In this document: piece by piece, positions 1 to 5,771 of the stretch
How positions within the stretch are numbered: position 1 is the first letter of the stretch
Layout: every line of letters begins with the position of its first letter
Assembly (NCBI GenBank): GCA_021785095.1
Contig: JAJYGM010000080.1
Location: 1-5,855 of the forward strand
DNA length: 5,855 nucleotides
From: Actinomycetes bacterium
GTDB taxonomy: Bacteria; Actinomycetota; Acidimicrobiia; Acidimicrobiales; Bog-793
Reading direction: 5' to 3'
The notes under the pieces: model-generated
What the model was told of the DNA's origin: nothing
Database searches by the model: none
The model's input: only the letters and a program-made list of their open reading frames with translations
Made by a program: the position numbers and the translations under genes

Positions 1-239
1 TGGGCGGGGTCGGCACGGTAGTAGGAGAGGTTGGCGAGGACGTGCATCACACGAGCGCCCACGACGGCGGAGACGATCTCCCAGACGAAGAACCCCACGA
101 CCCAGTCGGTGCGATAGCCGCGAGCCCGGAGGCGTCGCTCGAAATAGCGGAATGCGAACCAGAAGGTGACGGCGAGCCCGATCCCGTAGGTGTGGACGAC
201 GAGAGGGCCGAGGTGGAAGTCGACCGGGACGGGCTTCAC
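1..239 (-). CDS. lgt: Prolipoprotein diacylglyceryl transferase, N-terminal part (runs off the left edge)
   Basis: Lgt is a membrane enzyme that transfers a diacylglyceryl group from phosphatidylglycerol to the lipobox cysteine of prolipoproteins, the first step of lipoprotein maturation. About 79 codons are present, reading MKPVPVDFHLGPLVVHTYGI and onward. The recognisable family features are H16-x-Y18-G19 (HWYG in E. coli Lgt), a first hydrophobic segment at about residues 13-30, a second at about 47-70 containing G61-A-R63 (the GGRxxYV region), and the D77-P78 that follows. The GTG start at 239-237 is fixed because an in-frame TGA lies only one codon upstream (245-243). There is no Shine-Dalgarno sequence, so the message may be leaderless. 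It lies 68 bases after the NlpC/P60 gene on the same strand and could be co-transcribed with it. The catalytic C-terminal regions lie outside the window. The family call is confident; the exact start is fairly confident. Confidence 0.9.
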   Translation of the reverse strand, partial: MKPVPVDFHLGPLVVHTYGIGLAVTFWFAFRYFERRLRARGYRTDWVVGFFVWEIVSAVVGARVMHVLANLSYYRADPA

Positions 240-245
240 CGGTCA

Positions 246-251
246 AGTATC
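246..251 (-). promoter_or_regulatory. Possible -10 element for a leaderless lgt transcript
   Basis: On the minus strand GATACT ends six bases before the lgt GTG, so transcription could start at or next to the start codon. This fits the lack of a Shine-Dalgarno sequence. The hexamer matches TATAAT at only four of six positions and no convincing -35 hexamer is visible. Read-through from the hydrolase gene is an equally good explanation. Confidence 0.2.
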
Positions 252-290
252 GCCCGGCGGCCGAAGGCGACGGACGCGCGCTGCACCCTC

Positions 291-305
291 TCCCCTCCGG
301 GGGGA
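291..305 (-). terminator. Weak hairpin just after the NlpC/P60 stop codon
   Basis: The minus strand reads TCCCC, a five-base loop, then GGGGA, starting two bases after the TGA at 310-308. The stem is only 5 bp and no T-tract follows, so it is not a classical intrinsic terminator. It may attenuate transcription or protect the 3' end of the message before lgt. Confidence 0.2.
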
Positions 306-307
306 CT

Positions 308-1411
308 TCAGGGCTGGCCGGCCCCCGCGAATGTTGTGCCGAACCGGACCGGGTCGATCCGCACGACTGTCCCGGGGAGCGTCGCCTCGATCATCATGCC
401 GCCTCCGACGTACATCGCGACGTGGGTGCTGCCCCCCGGTCCGTAGAAGAGAAGGTCGCCGGGCTGGAGATCGGAGATCGGCAGCGGCGCGCTGTCGGCC
501 ATCTGCGCGCCTGAGTAGTGCGGGAGGGAGACGCCCGCCTGGGCCCACGCCCACGCCGTGAGCCCCGAGCAGTCGAAGCCCGCGCCGGGGCTCTCGGCGC
601 CCCAGACGTAGGGCACCCCGAGCTGGGTCTCGGCCGCCCGAACGGCGATGGCGCCCGCGTTGCTGGCGGCAGGAGCAGGGGCGGGCGCGGCCACCGGCGC
701 GGCCGTGATCGCCGGCGCGGCGGCGGCCTCCGTGATCGTCGCCTCTTTGGCCGCCTGGATCGTCGCCAGTGCGGCGGCTTTCTGCGCCGCCGCGGCGGCT
801 GCACGCTGCTGTGTCTCGAGCGTGTGGGCCTGCCCGTACGCCGCACGCGCTGTCGCGACGGCACGAGCCGCACTCGCGTCCTCGTGCTTCAGGGTCTGGC
901 GCTGCGCGTCCAGCAGCGCCACGGCAGTGTGGAGGTCCGCTATCGACGTGTGCAGGTCGCCGGTGACGACCTGGCTGTAGACCGAGGAGTCCATCGCCGC
1001 TGTCTGGCTGGTGGAGAAGAGCGCGTCTGCGGCGGCGGAGGTGTCGCCTGAGACGTACGCCTCGATCGCCGCCTTCTGGAGCACCACCTTGTCCCTTGCG
1101 ATCGTGGCGAGCGTCCGGTCGATCTCCGCCTGCGTCGCACCGATCCGCGCGTCGATCGCCGCCTTCGCTTCCAGAGCAGCCTGGTAGCGCTGGTCGAGCC
1201 CGTCGATCTGCCGGCCCGTCTGCTGGATCTCGGCCTCGATCTGCGCCGCCTTCGCCTGCTCGCTCGACACGGGGCTTGTCGCCCCAGCGGTCGTCCCCGC
1301 CGTCGCGGTCGACGTGGCGGCAAGGAGACCCGCGACGAAGACCAGACGGAGGAGCTGGTGCGGCTTCGGGCGGCGCTCCGGCAGGCGCGAACCCCCCCCC
1401 AGGTCAGTCAC
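308..1411 (-). CDS. Secreted coiled-coil NlpC/P60 peptidoglycan endopeptidase (RipA/CwlO-like architecture)
   Basis: Predicted 367-residue exported cell-wall hydrolase. Family members cleave the D-Glu to diamino-acid bond of peptidoglycan stem peptides, mainly in cell separation and wall turnover. An Arg-rich n-region is followed by a hydrophobic core at about residues 20-32 and a likely signal-peptidase site after Ala-Thr-Ala near residue 38. Residues about 50-118 and 153-220 look like coiled coil, followed by an Ala/Pro linker (about 228-250) and the NlpC/P60 domain (about 253-367). The catalytic residues are all present: C281 in FDCSG, H330 in STHVAMYVG and E342 in MMIEA. The layout resembles mycobacterial RipA/RipC and Firmicutes CwlO/PcsB, in which the coiled coil restrains activity or contacts FtsX; applying that here is inference. 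An ATG 19 codons upstream (1468) is in frame. I prefer the GTG at 1411 because the extra codons are rich in A/T third positions, unlike the rest of the gene, and overlap a promoter-like sequence. Neither start has a good ribosome-binding site. Confidence 0.9.
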   Translation of the reverse strand: MTDLGGGSRLPERRPKPHQLLRLVFVAGLLAATSTATAGTTAGATSPVSSEQAKAAQIEAEIQQTGRQIDGLDQRYQAALEAKAAIDARIGATQAEIDRTLATIARDKVVLQKAAIEAYVSGDTSAAADALFSTSQTAAMDSSVYSQVVTGDLHTSIADLHTAVALLDAQRQTLKHEDASAARAVATARAAYGQAHTLETQQRAAAAAAQKAAALATIQAAKEATITEAAAAPAITAAPVAAPAPAPAASNAGAIAVRAAETQLGVPYVWGAESPGAGFDCSGLTAWAWAQAGVSLPHYSGAQMADSAPLPISDLQPGDLLFYGPGGSTHVAMYVGGGMMIEATLPGTVVRIDPVRFGTTFAGAGQP

Positions 1412-1429
1412 AATGCCAGAGATTGTTAC
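1407..1429. promoter_or_regulatory. Operator-like inverted repeat with MtrA-type half-sites
   Basis: The minus strand reads GTAACAAT, seven bases, then ATTGTGAC. The arms are inverted repeats matching at seven of eight positions (GTAACAAT and GTCACAAT). It overlaps both the candidate -10 and the preferred GTG start of the hydrolase gene, a position suited to repression or tight control. GTAAC and GTCACA resemble half-sites described for the actinobacterial response regulator MtrA, which controls peptidoglycan hydrolase genes. Reported MtrA sites are generally direct repeats, so the inverted arrangement is a caveat and the assignment is inference. Confidence 0.4.
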
Positions 1430-1450
1430 CCAAACAGTCGCGCGGGGCAA
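1422..1450 (-). promoter_or_regulatory. Candidate promoter of the NlpC/P60 gene (near-leaderless)
   Basis: On the minus strand TTGCCC (1450-1445) is followed, after 16 bases, by TAACAA (1428-1423). With alternative phasing it is 17 bases to AACAAT. A start point about seven bases further on falls only a few bases before the GTG at 1411, giving a leaderless or almost leaderless message. That would explain the missing Shine-Dalgarno sequence. This is read from sequence only; no start site has been mapped. Confidence 0.35.
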
Positions 1451-1528
1451 CTCAATTTGCACTGACATCTTCCACGGGGCGGACGTTCCGCACTCGTGCG
1501 CAACGTGGGAAAAGGTCGCACCTGAGGT

Positions 1529-1551
1529 AGGAAATGCATGCCGTATTTCCT
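1529..1551. repeat. Perfect 7-bp inverted repeat (AGGAAAT / ATTTCCT) in the AT-rich intergenic pocket
   Basis: The arms AGGAAAT (1529-1535) and ATTTCCT (1545-1551) are exact inverted repeats separated by nine bases. As RNA from the plus strand the stem could extend by a G-U and a C-G pair. It lies about 120 bases upstream of the preferred hydrolase start. It may be a regulator binding site or a small RNA hairpin; nothing in the sequence decides between them. Confidence 0.4.
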
Positions 1552-1775
1552 GGTCAGCTGCCCTATTTAGGTTACAGAATCATCAACGGCCATTACGATT
1601 CCCGCGCATTGAGGTGAAGGTTTCATACTGGAATTCTGGCAATGGTGGTCTCGCTCGGGCAACGACCGCTTCGCCTTCGGGCTCGGCGCGGGGGCCGGGT
1701 CATGCCGTCGACGTGGAGACCTGCGCGTCACGGAGGTGGCGGTGACCTGGGGCCGGTTGGCCGCCGCGGTAGGCC

Positions 1776-1796
1776 GCCGAGGCGGGAACCCTCGGC
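1776..1796 (-). terminator. GC-rich hairpin after the SNF2/zinc-ribbon operon
   Basis: The minus strand reads GCCGAGG, a seven-base loop, then CCTCGGC. This is a perfect 7-bp stem starting about 20 bases after the TGA at 1818-1816. Further GGCC-rich pairing follows, but no T-tract. It could be a tail-less terminator of the kind proposed for high-GC bacteria, or simply structured 3' RNA. Confidence 0.35.
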
Positions 1797-1815
1797 CGCG
1801 CCAGCCGGCCCGACG

Positions 1816-3753
1816 TCACCAAAGGTGCTCGGCGGCTGCACCGAGCACGCTGGCGAGGACGTCGCACGCGTCTCGGACCTCTGCGACGGGGACGCCGTGA
1901 CGCCGCGCGGCCCAGTCGGCGCCGCCTCGCAGCTCGGAGTGCCGGCGGGCCGTCGCGACGACCGCGGCGGCGAGCACATTGGCCCGGACTGGGGCCAGGC
2001 GGCGCTGGCCCTGCGCCCGCCAGTACAGCGCGAGGCTGCGGACGACGAGGGGCAGGCCGTCACCGATCGCGTGCTGCCAGACGAGCGTCTCGACCGGGCC
2101 GAGGTCCCGAGGGCGCGGCGTCTCTGGCCCGGGGACGCCTCCGAGCAGGTTCCGGCTGCGGTGCACCGTGGGAAGGGACCGCCCTCCCGCCGGCGGCCCG
2201 ATGGGGAGGACCTCGATCACCGACGGGTCCCTGCCGACGAGGCGCCAGCGCAACGCGAACCGTGCGAGGCCATCGCTCGTGTGGACCGTCCCAGCCGTCG
2301 AGAGCACGTCTGTGCCGTCCTCGTCGCCCCCGAGGAGGAAGGCGTGCATGCCCCTGAGAGAGGCGTCGGGCGCGAGGCCCACCGCGAGCAGGGGCCCGGC
2401 TGGGCCGTAGCAGCGGTACAGCGCGTCGAGCGGGGAACGCGGCGTGACCGAGCCGTAGCGCTCCGAGCTGCCCACCGCTCCCCAGAAGCCCCTTGCGACG
2501 TCGCGCCAGACCTTGTCGATCCGCTTGTCGCGCTGCGTGCGCCCCGGCGACCGGTCGGCATCGGCGTGCGGCTTCTCGGTGCCGGCGTGCGGCTGGTCGG
2601 CTCGTCCGTTCGGGATGCCGGGCCCGCGGTTGCGCTCAGGGGAGGCCGCGTCCGCTGTGCCCGCCTGCCGCGCCGTCGGCGGGGGCGCGGGGGGCGAGGC
2701 GACCATCCTCGGCAGGCACGCCCGGCAGCCCAGCCGGTCCCGGCCCGCGACGAGCGGCTCGTCGGCGCCGCAGTGCGGGCACCGGCATCCGAGGAAGCAG
2801 GAGAAGGGGAGCAGCCAGTCCAGGCGGAGGCCGAAGGTGCGCGCGCCGCGCCGGATGGTCGCGGGGACGTGGAGCGCGGGGACGTCGACGAGGTGGAGGC
2901 GGAAGGGGAGCACCTCGCGGCTGCCGGCGAACTTCCCCTCGGTCTCCTCCCGGCGTCTCGACCATTCGGCCCGCGTCGCTTCTTCCTGCGCGTCGTACAG
3001 CCGAGCACGGTCGATGGCGGCACCGTCGCGCCGGGCGCCGATCGACGCGAGCGTCGCCTCGTAGTAGGCGTCGACCCGCTCTCGCTCCCGCTCGAGCGCC
3101 GATCGCGCGTCGCGCACGAGCGCGGCCTGTCGCTCTGCGGCGCGGGCATCGAGCGACGCGTGTGCCGCCTCGACGGCCCGCCGCAGGTCGGGCTGGGCGC
3201 GGACGTACCCCGACCCCCTCCCGGGTTGGTGCACGAGCCCGGCGAGCGCCGCCGACACCCGCGGCGGCAGCGTGGTCCCGTCGCGCGCGTCCACGAAGAC
3301 CTCGGCCCGCTCCTCGTAGCGCTCCTCCACCGAGACGCTGACCTCCAAGAGCGCGGCCGCATGGAGGACGGGGACCCAGCACGACGTGGGCTGGCCTTCG
3401 ACGTCGATGCGGCCGTGGTCGACGTCGAACTGCTCGCGCGCCGCCTCCTGCAGCCGGTCGCGTGTCGGCGGGGGAGCAGCGGGCCGGTCGAGGCGGCACC
3501 AGCCGGCGTCGCCGCGCCGCAGCACCATCTCCGCCGCGTCCGAGACGACCGGCTGGCCAGGGACGGCGAGAAGGCCTCCCTCCTCGGCGGCCACCTCGGG
3601 ATCATCGGTGACGGTGAGCTCCTCGGGGAGGCCCAGGTGATCGCGGAGACCGTCGCCCACGAGCAAGAGGACGCTCTCACCGAGGTCTTCTGCGGCTCCT
3701 CCCTCGCGCTCGACCAGCTCGACGAGGAACCGCAGCGCCGGGTCGGTGTTCAC
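1816..3753 (-). CDS. Zinc-ribbon and coiled-coil protein of unknown function, coupled to a SNF2 ATPase
   Basis: A 645-residue cytoplasmic protein with no signal peptide or membrane segment; I do not recognise a named family. Residues 1-180 form an acidic N-terminal region that may correspond to partner proteins of YqhH-type helicases (YqhG-like), a weak impression. Residues about 187-280 are highly charged and helical, probably coiled coil. A short hydrophobic stretch (about 282-318) leads into a zinc ribbon with C325-x2-C328 and C343-x2-C346; C319 and C323 lie just before it. Residues 351-408 are a Pro/Ala/Asp-rich linker, probably disordered. Residues about 412-580 look folded but are unrecognised. 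Residues about 590-640 (AAAVVATARRH, then WAARRHGVPVAEVRDACDVL) resemble a helix-turn-helix. The GTG start overlaps the helicase stop and has a strong Shine-Dalgarno sequence. The context suggests a nucleic-acid-binding or substrate-selecting partner of the ATPase; that is inference. Confidence 0.85.
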   Translation of the reverse strand: MNTDPALRFLVELVEREGGAAEDLGESVLLLVGDGLRDHLGLPEELTVTDDPEVAAEEGGLLAVPGQPVVSDAAEMVLRRGDAGWCRLDRPAAPPPTRDRLQEAAREQFDVDHGRIDVEGQPTSCWVPVLHAAALLEVSVSVEERYEERAEVFVDARDGTTLPPRVSAALAGLVHQPGRGSGYVRAQPDLRRAVEAAHASLDARAAERQAALVRDARSALERERERVDAYYEATLASIGARRDGAAIDRARLYDAQEEATRAEWSRRREETEGKFAGSREVLPFRLHLVDVPALHVPATIRRGARTFGLRLDWLLPFSCFLGCRCPHCGADEPLVAGRDRLGCRACLPRMVASPPAPPPTARQAGTADAASPERNRGPGIPNGRADQPHAGTEKPHADADRSPGRTQRDKRIDKVWRDVARGFWGAVGSSERYGSVTPRSPLDALYRCYGPAGPLLAVGLAPDASLRGMHAFLLGGDEDGTDVLSTAGTVHTSDGLARFALRWRLVGRDPSVIEVLPIGPPAGGRSLPTVHRSRNLLGGVPGPETPRPRDLGPVETLVWQHAIGDGLPLVVRSLALYWRAQGQRRLAPVRANVLAAAVVATARRHSELRGGADWAARRHGVPVAEVRDACDVLASVLGAAAEHLW

Positions 3754-5639
3754 GCCCTGCCCTCCGCGCGCCGCGCGTCCTCCTCGGCCGGGACGAGCGC
3801 GTCGTTGCGCTCACGGCTCCGGCGGTGCTCGAGGCGCGCCGCGACGAGGCGATCGCCCACTTCCTCGAGGCGGGCGCCGAGCTCGTCCATGTCTCGGCTC
3901 TGCACGTGCGCGTCGAAGACGACGCGCTCGAGGTCGTAGTCGTCCTCGATCCGGCCGAGGATCATGTCGAGCTCCCCGACCACGAGCTCGAAGAGATTGA
4001 TCTTCGCTTCGAGCACCGACAGCACGCGCTCTTCGACGGTCTCCTTCGCCACGAGGTTGACGACCGTCACGTCGTGCTCCTGGCCGATCCGGTGGAGCCG
4101 TCCGAGCCGCTGCTCGATCTCCATCGGGTTCCACGGGAGGTCGAAGTTGACCATCTGGTGGCAGAACTGCAGGTTCCGGCCCTCGCCGCCCGCCTCGGTC
4201 GACACGAGCACCGGGACGTCGGTGCGGAACGCCTCGATCGCGGCTTCCTTCTCGCGCCTCGTGAGGGTGCCGTGGTAGAGGGCATGGGGAACGCCGGCGC
4301 CGGCGAGGACGCCGGCGAGGTGCTCCTGGGTCCGCCGGAAGGCGACGAACACGAGCACCTTCTCCGCGGTGGCTGCCGAGGGGAACGCGGCACCCCCCGC
4401 CGACCCGGGCGGCCGCGCCGACCCCGGCACGGCTCGGGTCCCCGGCCCGCCGGCGCCGAGGCGGGAGAGCACGCGAAGCAGCGCTTCGGACTTCGCCGGC
4501 AGGCGCGAGTCCGAGAGCAGGGCCGGCAGCTGCTCCGTGAGGTCGTGCCACCCGAGCTTCCCGGCGACGCCGAAGACCGCGGCGGGGCTCGAACCGGCAA
4601 GGCGGAGCGCCGAACGCAGCGCCATGGCCCTGGCCGGAGGGGCGTCCCGTCCTTCGGCCCGCACGCGCTCGGCCACGGCTGCGTAGAGCGCCGCCTCGGG
4701 GCCCGTCGGGGCGACCGCGATGGTCTCTGCCAGCCGTCGCGGCAGCATGAGCGCGACCTGGCTGCGGCGGTGGCGGATCATCACCTCTCCGACCCGGGTC
4801 CGCAACGCGGTGAGGTCCCGGGGCGCCGCCGTCGCATCGGCGCCGTGCCGAGCTCTGAACTGCTTGGCCGTGCCGAGCACGCCCGGGGCGACGAGGCTCG
4901 CGAGGTTGAACAGGTCCGAGAGGCGGTTCTCCACCGGCGTCGCCGTGAGGAGCAACAGGTGGCGGCTCCGCAGGTCGCGCACGAGCCGCGAGGAGGCGGT
5001 CGAGGGGTTCTTCACCCGGTGTGCCTCGTCCACGACCACGAGGTCCCAGGCGTGCCCGACGAGCCGGTCCCGGGTCGGGGACCGCCTCGCCAGGGCGAGG
5101 GAGACGATCGACACCGGAGGGGCGGCGGCGACGGCAGGGGCTGCGAGGGGAGGGGCGGCGGCGACGGCAGGGGCGGAGATCATGGCCGGGTCACGGGCCT
5201 CGGCGCTGCCGACCAGGTGCGTGGCGAGCCCGAACTTGCGCTCGAGCTCTTCGCGCCACTGGGCGACGAGGCCCGACGGGCACACGACGAGCACGCTCCG
5301 GGCGAGCCCCCGGAGGCGCAGCTCGCTCAGCACCAACCCGGCCTCGATCGTCTTGCCCAGCCCCACCTCGTCGGCGAGGATCGCCCGGCCGCGCATCCGG
5401 CGGAGCACGGTCTCGGCGGTCTGGAGCTGGTAGTCGAAGGGCTCGAAGCGCAGGTGCCCGATGGAGACGAAGGTGTCGAAGCTCGGGCGCGCCCAAACCT
5501 CGACCGCGGCGTCGACCAGGCGTGACGCCATCTCGTCGACCACCTCGCCCGCCGAGAGCCGCTCGACGAGGTGCGCGTACGACGCGAGCGGCGCCACCGG
5601 CGCGCCGTCCGGGGCCGTCGACGCAGCGAGATCGGTCAT
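3750..5639 (-). CDS. SNF2-family DEAH-box helicase-like ATPase (RapA/YqhH type)
   Basis: A 629-residue superfamily 2 ATPase. SNF2 enzymes translocate on double-stranded nucleic acid to remodel protein-DNA complexes; bacterial RapA recycles RNA polymerase, but the role here is unknown. The motifs appear in order: Q-like FDYQ (68-71), Walker A DEVGLGKT with K96, motif Ia near PSGLVAQW (121-128), Walker B DEAH (204-207), motif III TATP (232-235), a helicase C domain from about 427, motif V in STEAGGEGRNLQF (480-492) and motif VI QRLGRLHRIGQ (510-520, arginine fingers R514 and R517). The C-terminal tail (about 540-629) is charged and helical. Two low-complexity inserts stand out: an Ala/Pro repeat at 156-175 and a Gly/Ala/Pro loop at about 395-424. 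I chose the ATG at 5639. The open frame extends 40 codons further, but that stretch does not look coding, while GGTGGG lies just before the ATG. It is the first gene of a two-gene operon. Confidence 0.92.
   Translation of the reverse strand: MTDLAASTAPDGAPVAPLASYAHLVERLSAGEVVDEMASRLVDAAVEVWARPSFDTFVSIGHLRFEPFDYQLQTAETVLRRMRGRAILADEVGLGKTIEAGLVLSELRLRGLARSVLVVCPSGLVAQWREELERKFGLATHLVGSAEARDPAMISAPAVAAAPPLAAPAVAAAPPVSIVSLALARRSPTRDRLVGHAWDLVVVDEAHRVKNPSTASSRLVRDLRSRHLLLLTATPVENRLSDLFNLASLVAPGVLGTAKQFRARHGADATAAPRDLTALRTRVGEVMIRHRRSQVALMLPRRLAETIAVAPTGPEAALYAAVAERVRAEGRDAPPARAMALRSALRLAGSSPAAVFGVAGKLGWHDLTEQLPALLSDSRLPAKSEALLRVLSRLGAGGPGTRAVPGSARPPGSAGGAAFPSAATAEKVLVFVAFRRTQEHLAGVLAGAGVPHALYHGTLTRREKEAAIEAFRTDVPVLVSTEAGGEGRNLQFCHQMVNFDLPWNPMEIEQRLGRLHRIGQEHDVTVVNLVAKETVEERVLSVLEAKINLFELVVGELDMILGRIEDDYDLERVVFDAHVQSRDMDELGARLEEVGDRLVAARLEHRRSRERNDALVPAEEDARRAEGRA
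3761..3765 (-). promoter_or_regulatory. Shine-Dalgarno sequence GGAGG fixing the GTG start of the zinc-ribbon gene
   Basis: GGAGG on the minus strand lies seven bases before the GTG at 3753-3751, inside the last codons of the helicase gene. The start codon overlaps the helicase TGA (3752-3750) as GTGA. Together these define the start and indicate translational coupling. Confidence 0.8.
5116..5181 (-). repeat. 33-base tandem duplication inside the SNF2 gene
   Basis: Two copies with a 33-base period (5116-5148 and 5149-5181) share an identical 26-base core. They encode APAVAAAPP twice, 11 residues apart (residues 156-164 and 167-175 of the ATPase). The insert lies between motifs Ia and II, where many relatives have only a short loop. 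The period is a multiple of three, so the frame is kept. It looks like a recent in-frame slippage or unequal-exchange event in a surface loop. Confidence 0.8.
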
Positions 5640-5771
5640 GAGCCCACCGTCGCGTCCATCCCCTGTGCAGCGCAATGGGAACAACCTGTGGATCCGCTGC
5701 CGGCGCTGCGGGGTCGGGAGGGATCTGCCTGGGTGCACCGTCACCCAACCCGTGCACAAACGTGAGCATGG
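5640..5771. other. Leader region of the SNF2 operon
   Basis: These 132 bases separate the SNF2 start from the possible end of an upstream gene. I see no convincing -35/-10 pair. A short inverted repeat, GGGTG with CACCC (5731-5735 and 5742-5746), could form a 5-bp hairpin. GGTGGG at 5648-5643 on the minus strand is a weak, close Shine-Dalgarno candidate for the ATG at 5639. The operon promoter may lie here or further upstream. Confidence 0.35.

Larger units (their letters stand above)
1469..1815. other. Non-coding region with an AT-rich pocket between the helicase operon and the hydrolase gene
   Basis: About 350 bases without a convincing gene on either strand. The left half (about 1500-1640) falls to roughly 50% G+C against about 70% elsewhere. 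It contains a perfect inverted repeat at 1529-1551, the near-palindrome CCTATTTAGG at 1562-1571, and a GTAACC motif on the minus strand at 1575-1570. The right half is GC-rich and holds a hairpin close to the end of the upstream operon. A 19-codon open frame on the minus strand inside the AT-rich part has no ribosome-binding site and is not called. The region most likely carries the 3' end of the operon transcript and upstream regulatory DNA for the hydrolase gene. Confidence 0.6.

Noticed and set aside
1564..1632. A 19-codon open frame on the minus strand in the AT-rich intergenic pocket
   Set aside because: It has no ribosome-binding site, no recognisable content and could occur by chance.
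1469..1640. A c-di-AMP (ydaO-type) riboswitch before the NlpC/P60 gene
   Set aside because: Actinobacterial wall-hydrolase genes often carry one, and GCAGCTGACC near 1551-1560 recalls part of it. The other conserved blocks and pairings are not visible, and the likely transcription start is downstream.
2562..2594. A 12-base direct repeat (CGGCGTGCGGCT) 21 bases apart in the zinc-ribbon gene
   Set aside because: It encodes repeated residues of a low-complexity disordered linker and is explained by the biased composition there.
1642..3939. A 765-codon open frame on the plus strand
   Set aside because: It is antisense to the zinc-ribbon gene and the end of the SNF2 gene. Its product is a low-complexity Arg/Ala/Gly/Pro string without domains, as expected of the opposite strand in GC-rich DNA, whereas the minus-strand frames show real motifs and coupling.
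3825..5525. A 566-codon open frame on the plus strand
   Set aside because: It lies opposite the SNF2 helicase, whose motifs are intact. The plus-strand product has no recognisable domain and has shadow-like composition.
5640..5759. A 40-residue N-terminal extension of the SNF2 ATPase starting at a TTG
   Set aside because: The stretch is rich in Cys, Arg, Pro and Gly, resembles no domain, and a suitable ATG with a weak ribosome-binding site follows it.
5670..5765. DnaA-box-like words (GATCCACA, TTGTGCAC) suggesting an origin
   Set aside because: Each matches the nine-base box at only seven positions, there is no cluster or AT-rich unwinding element, and no dnaA or dnaN gene is nearby.
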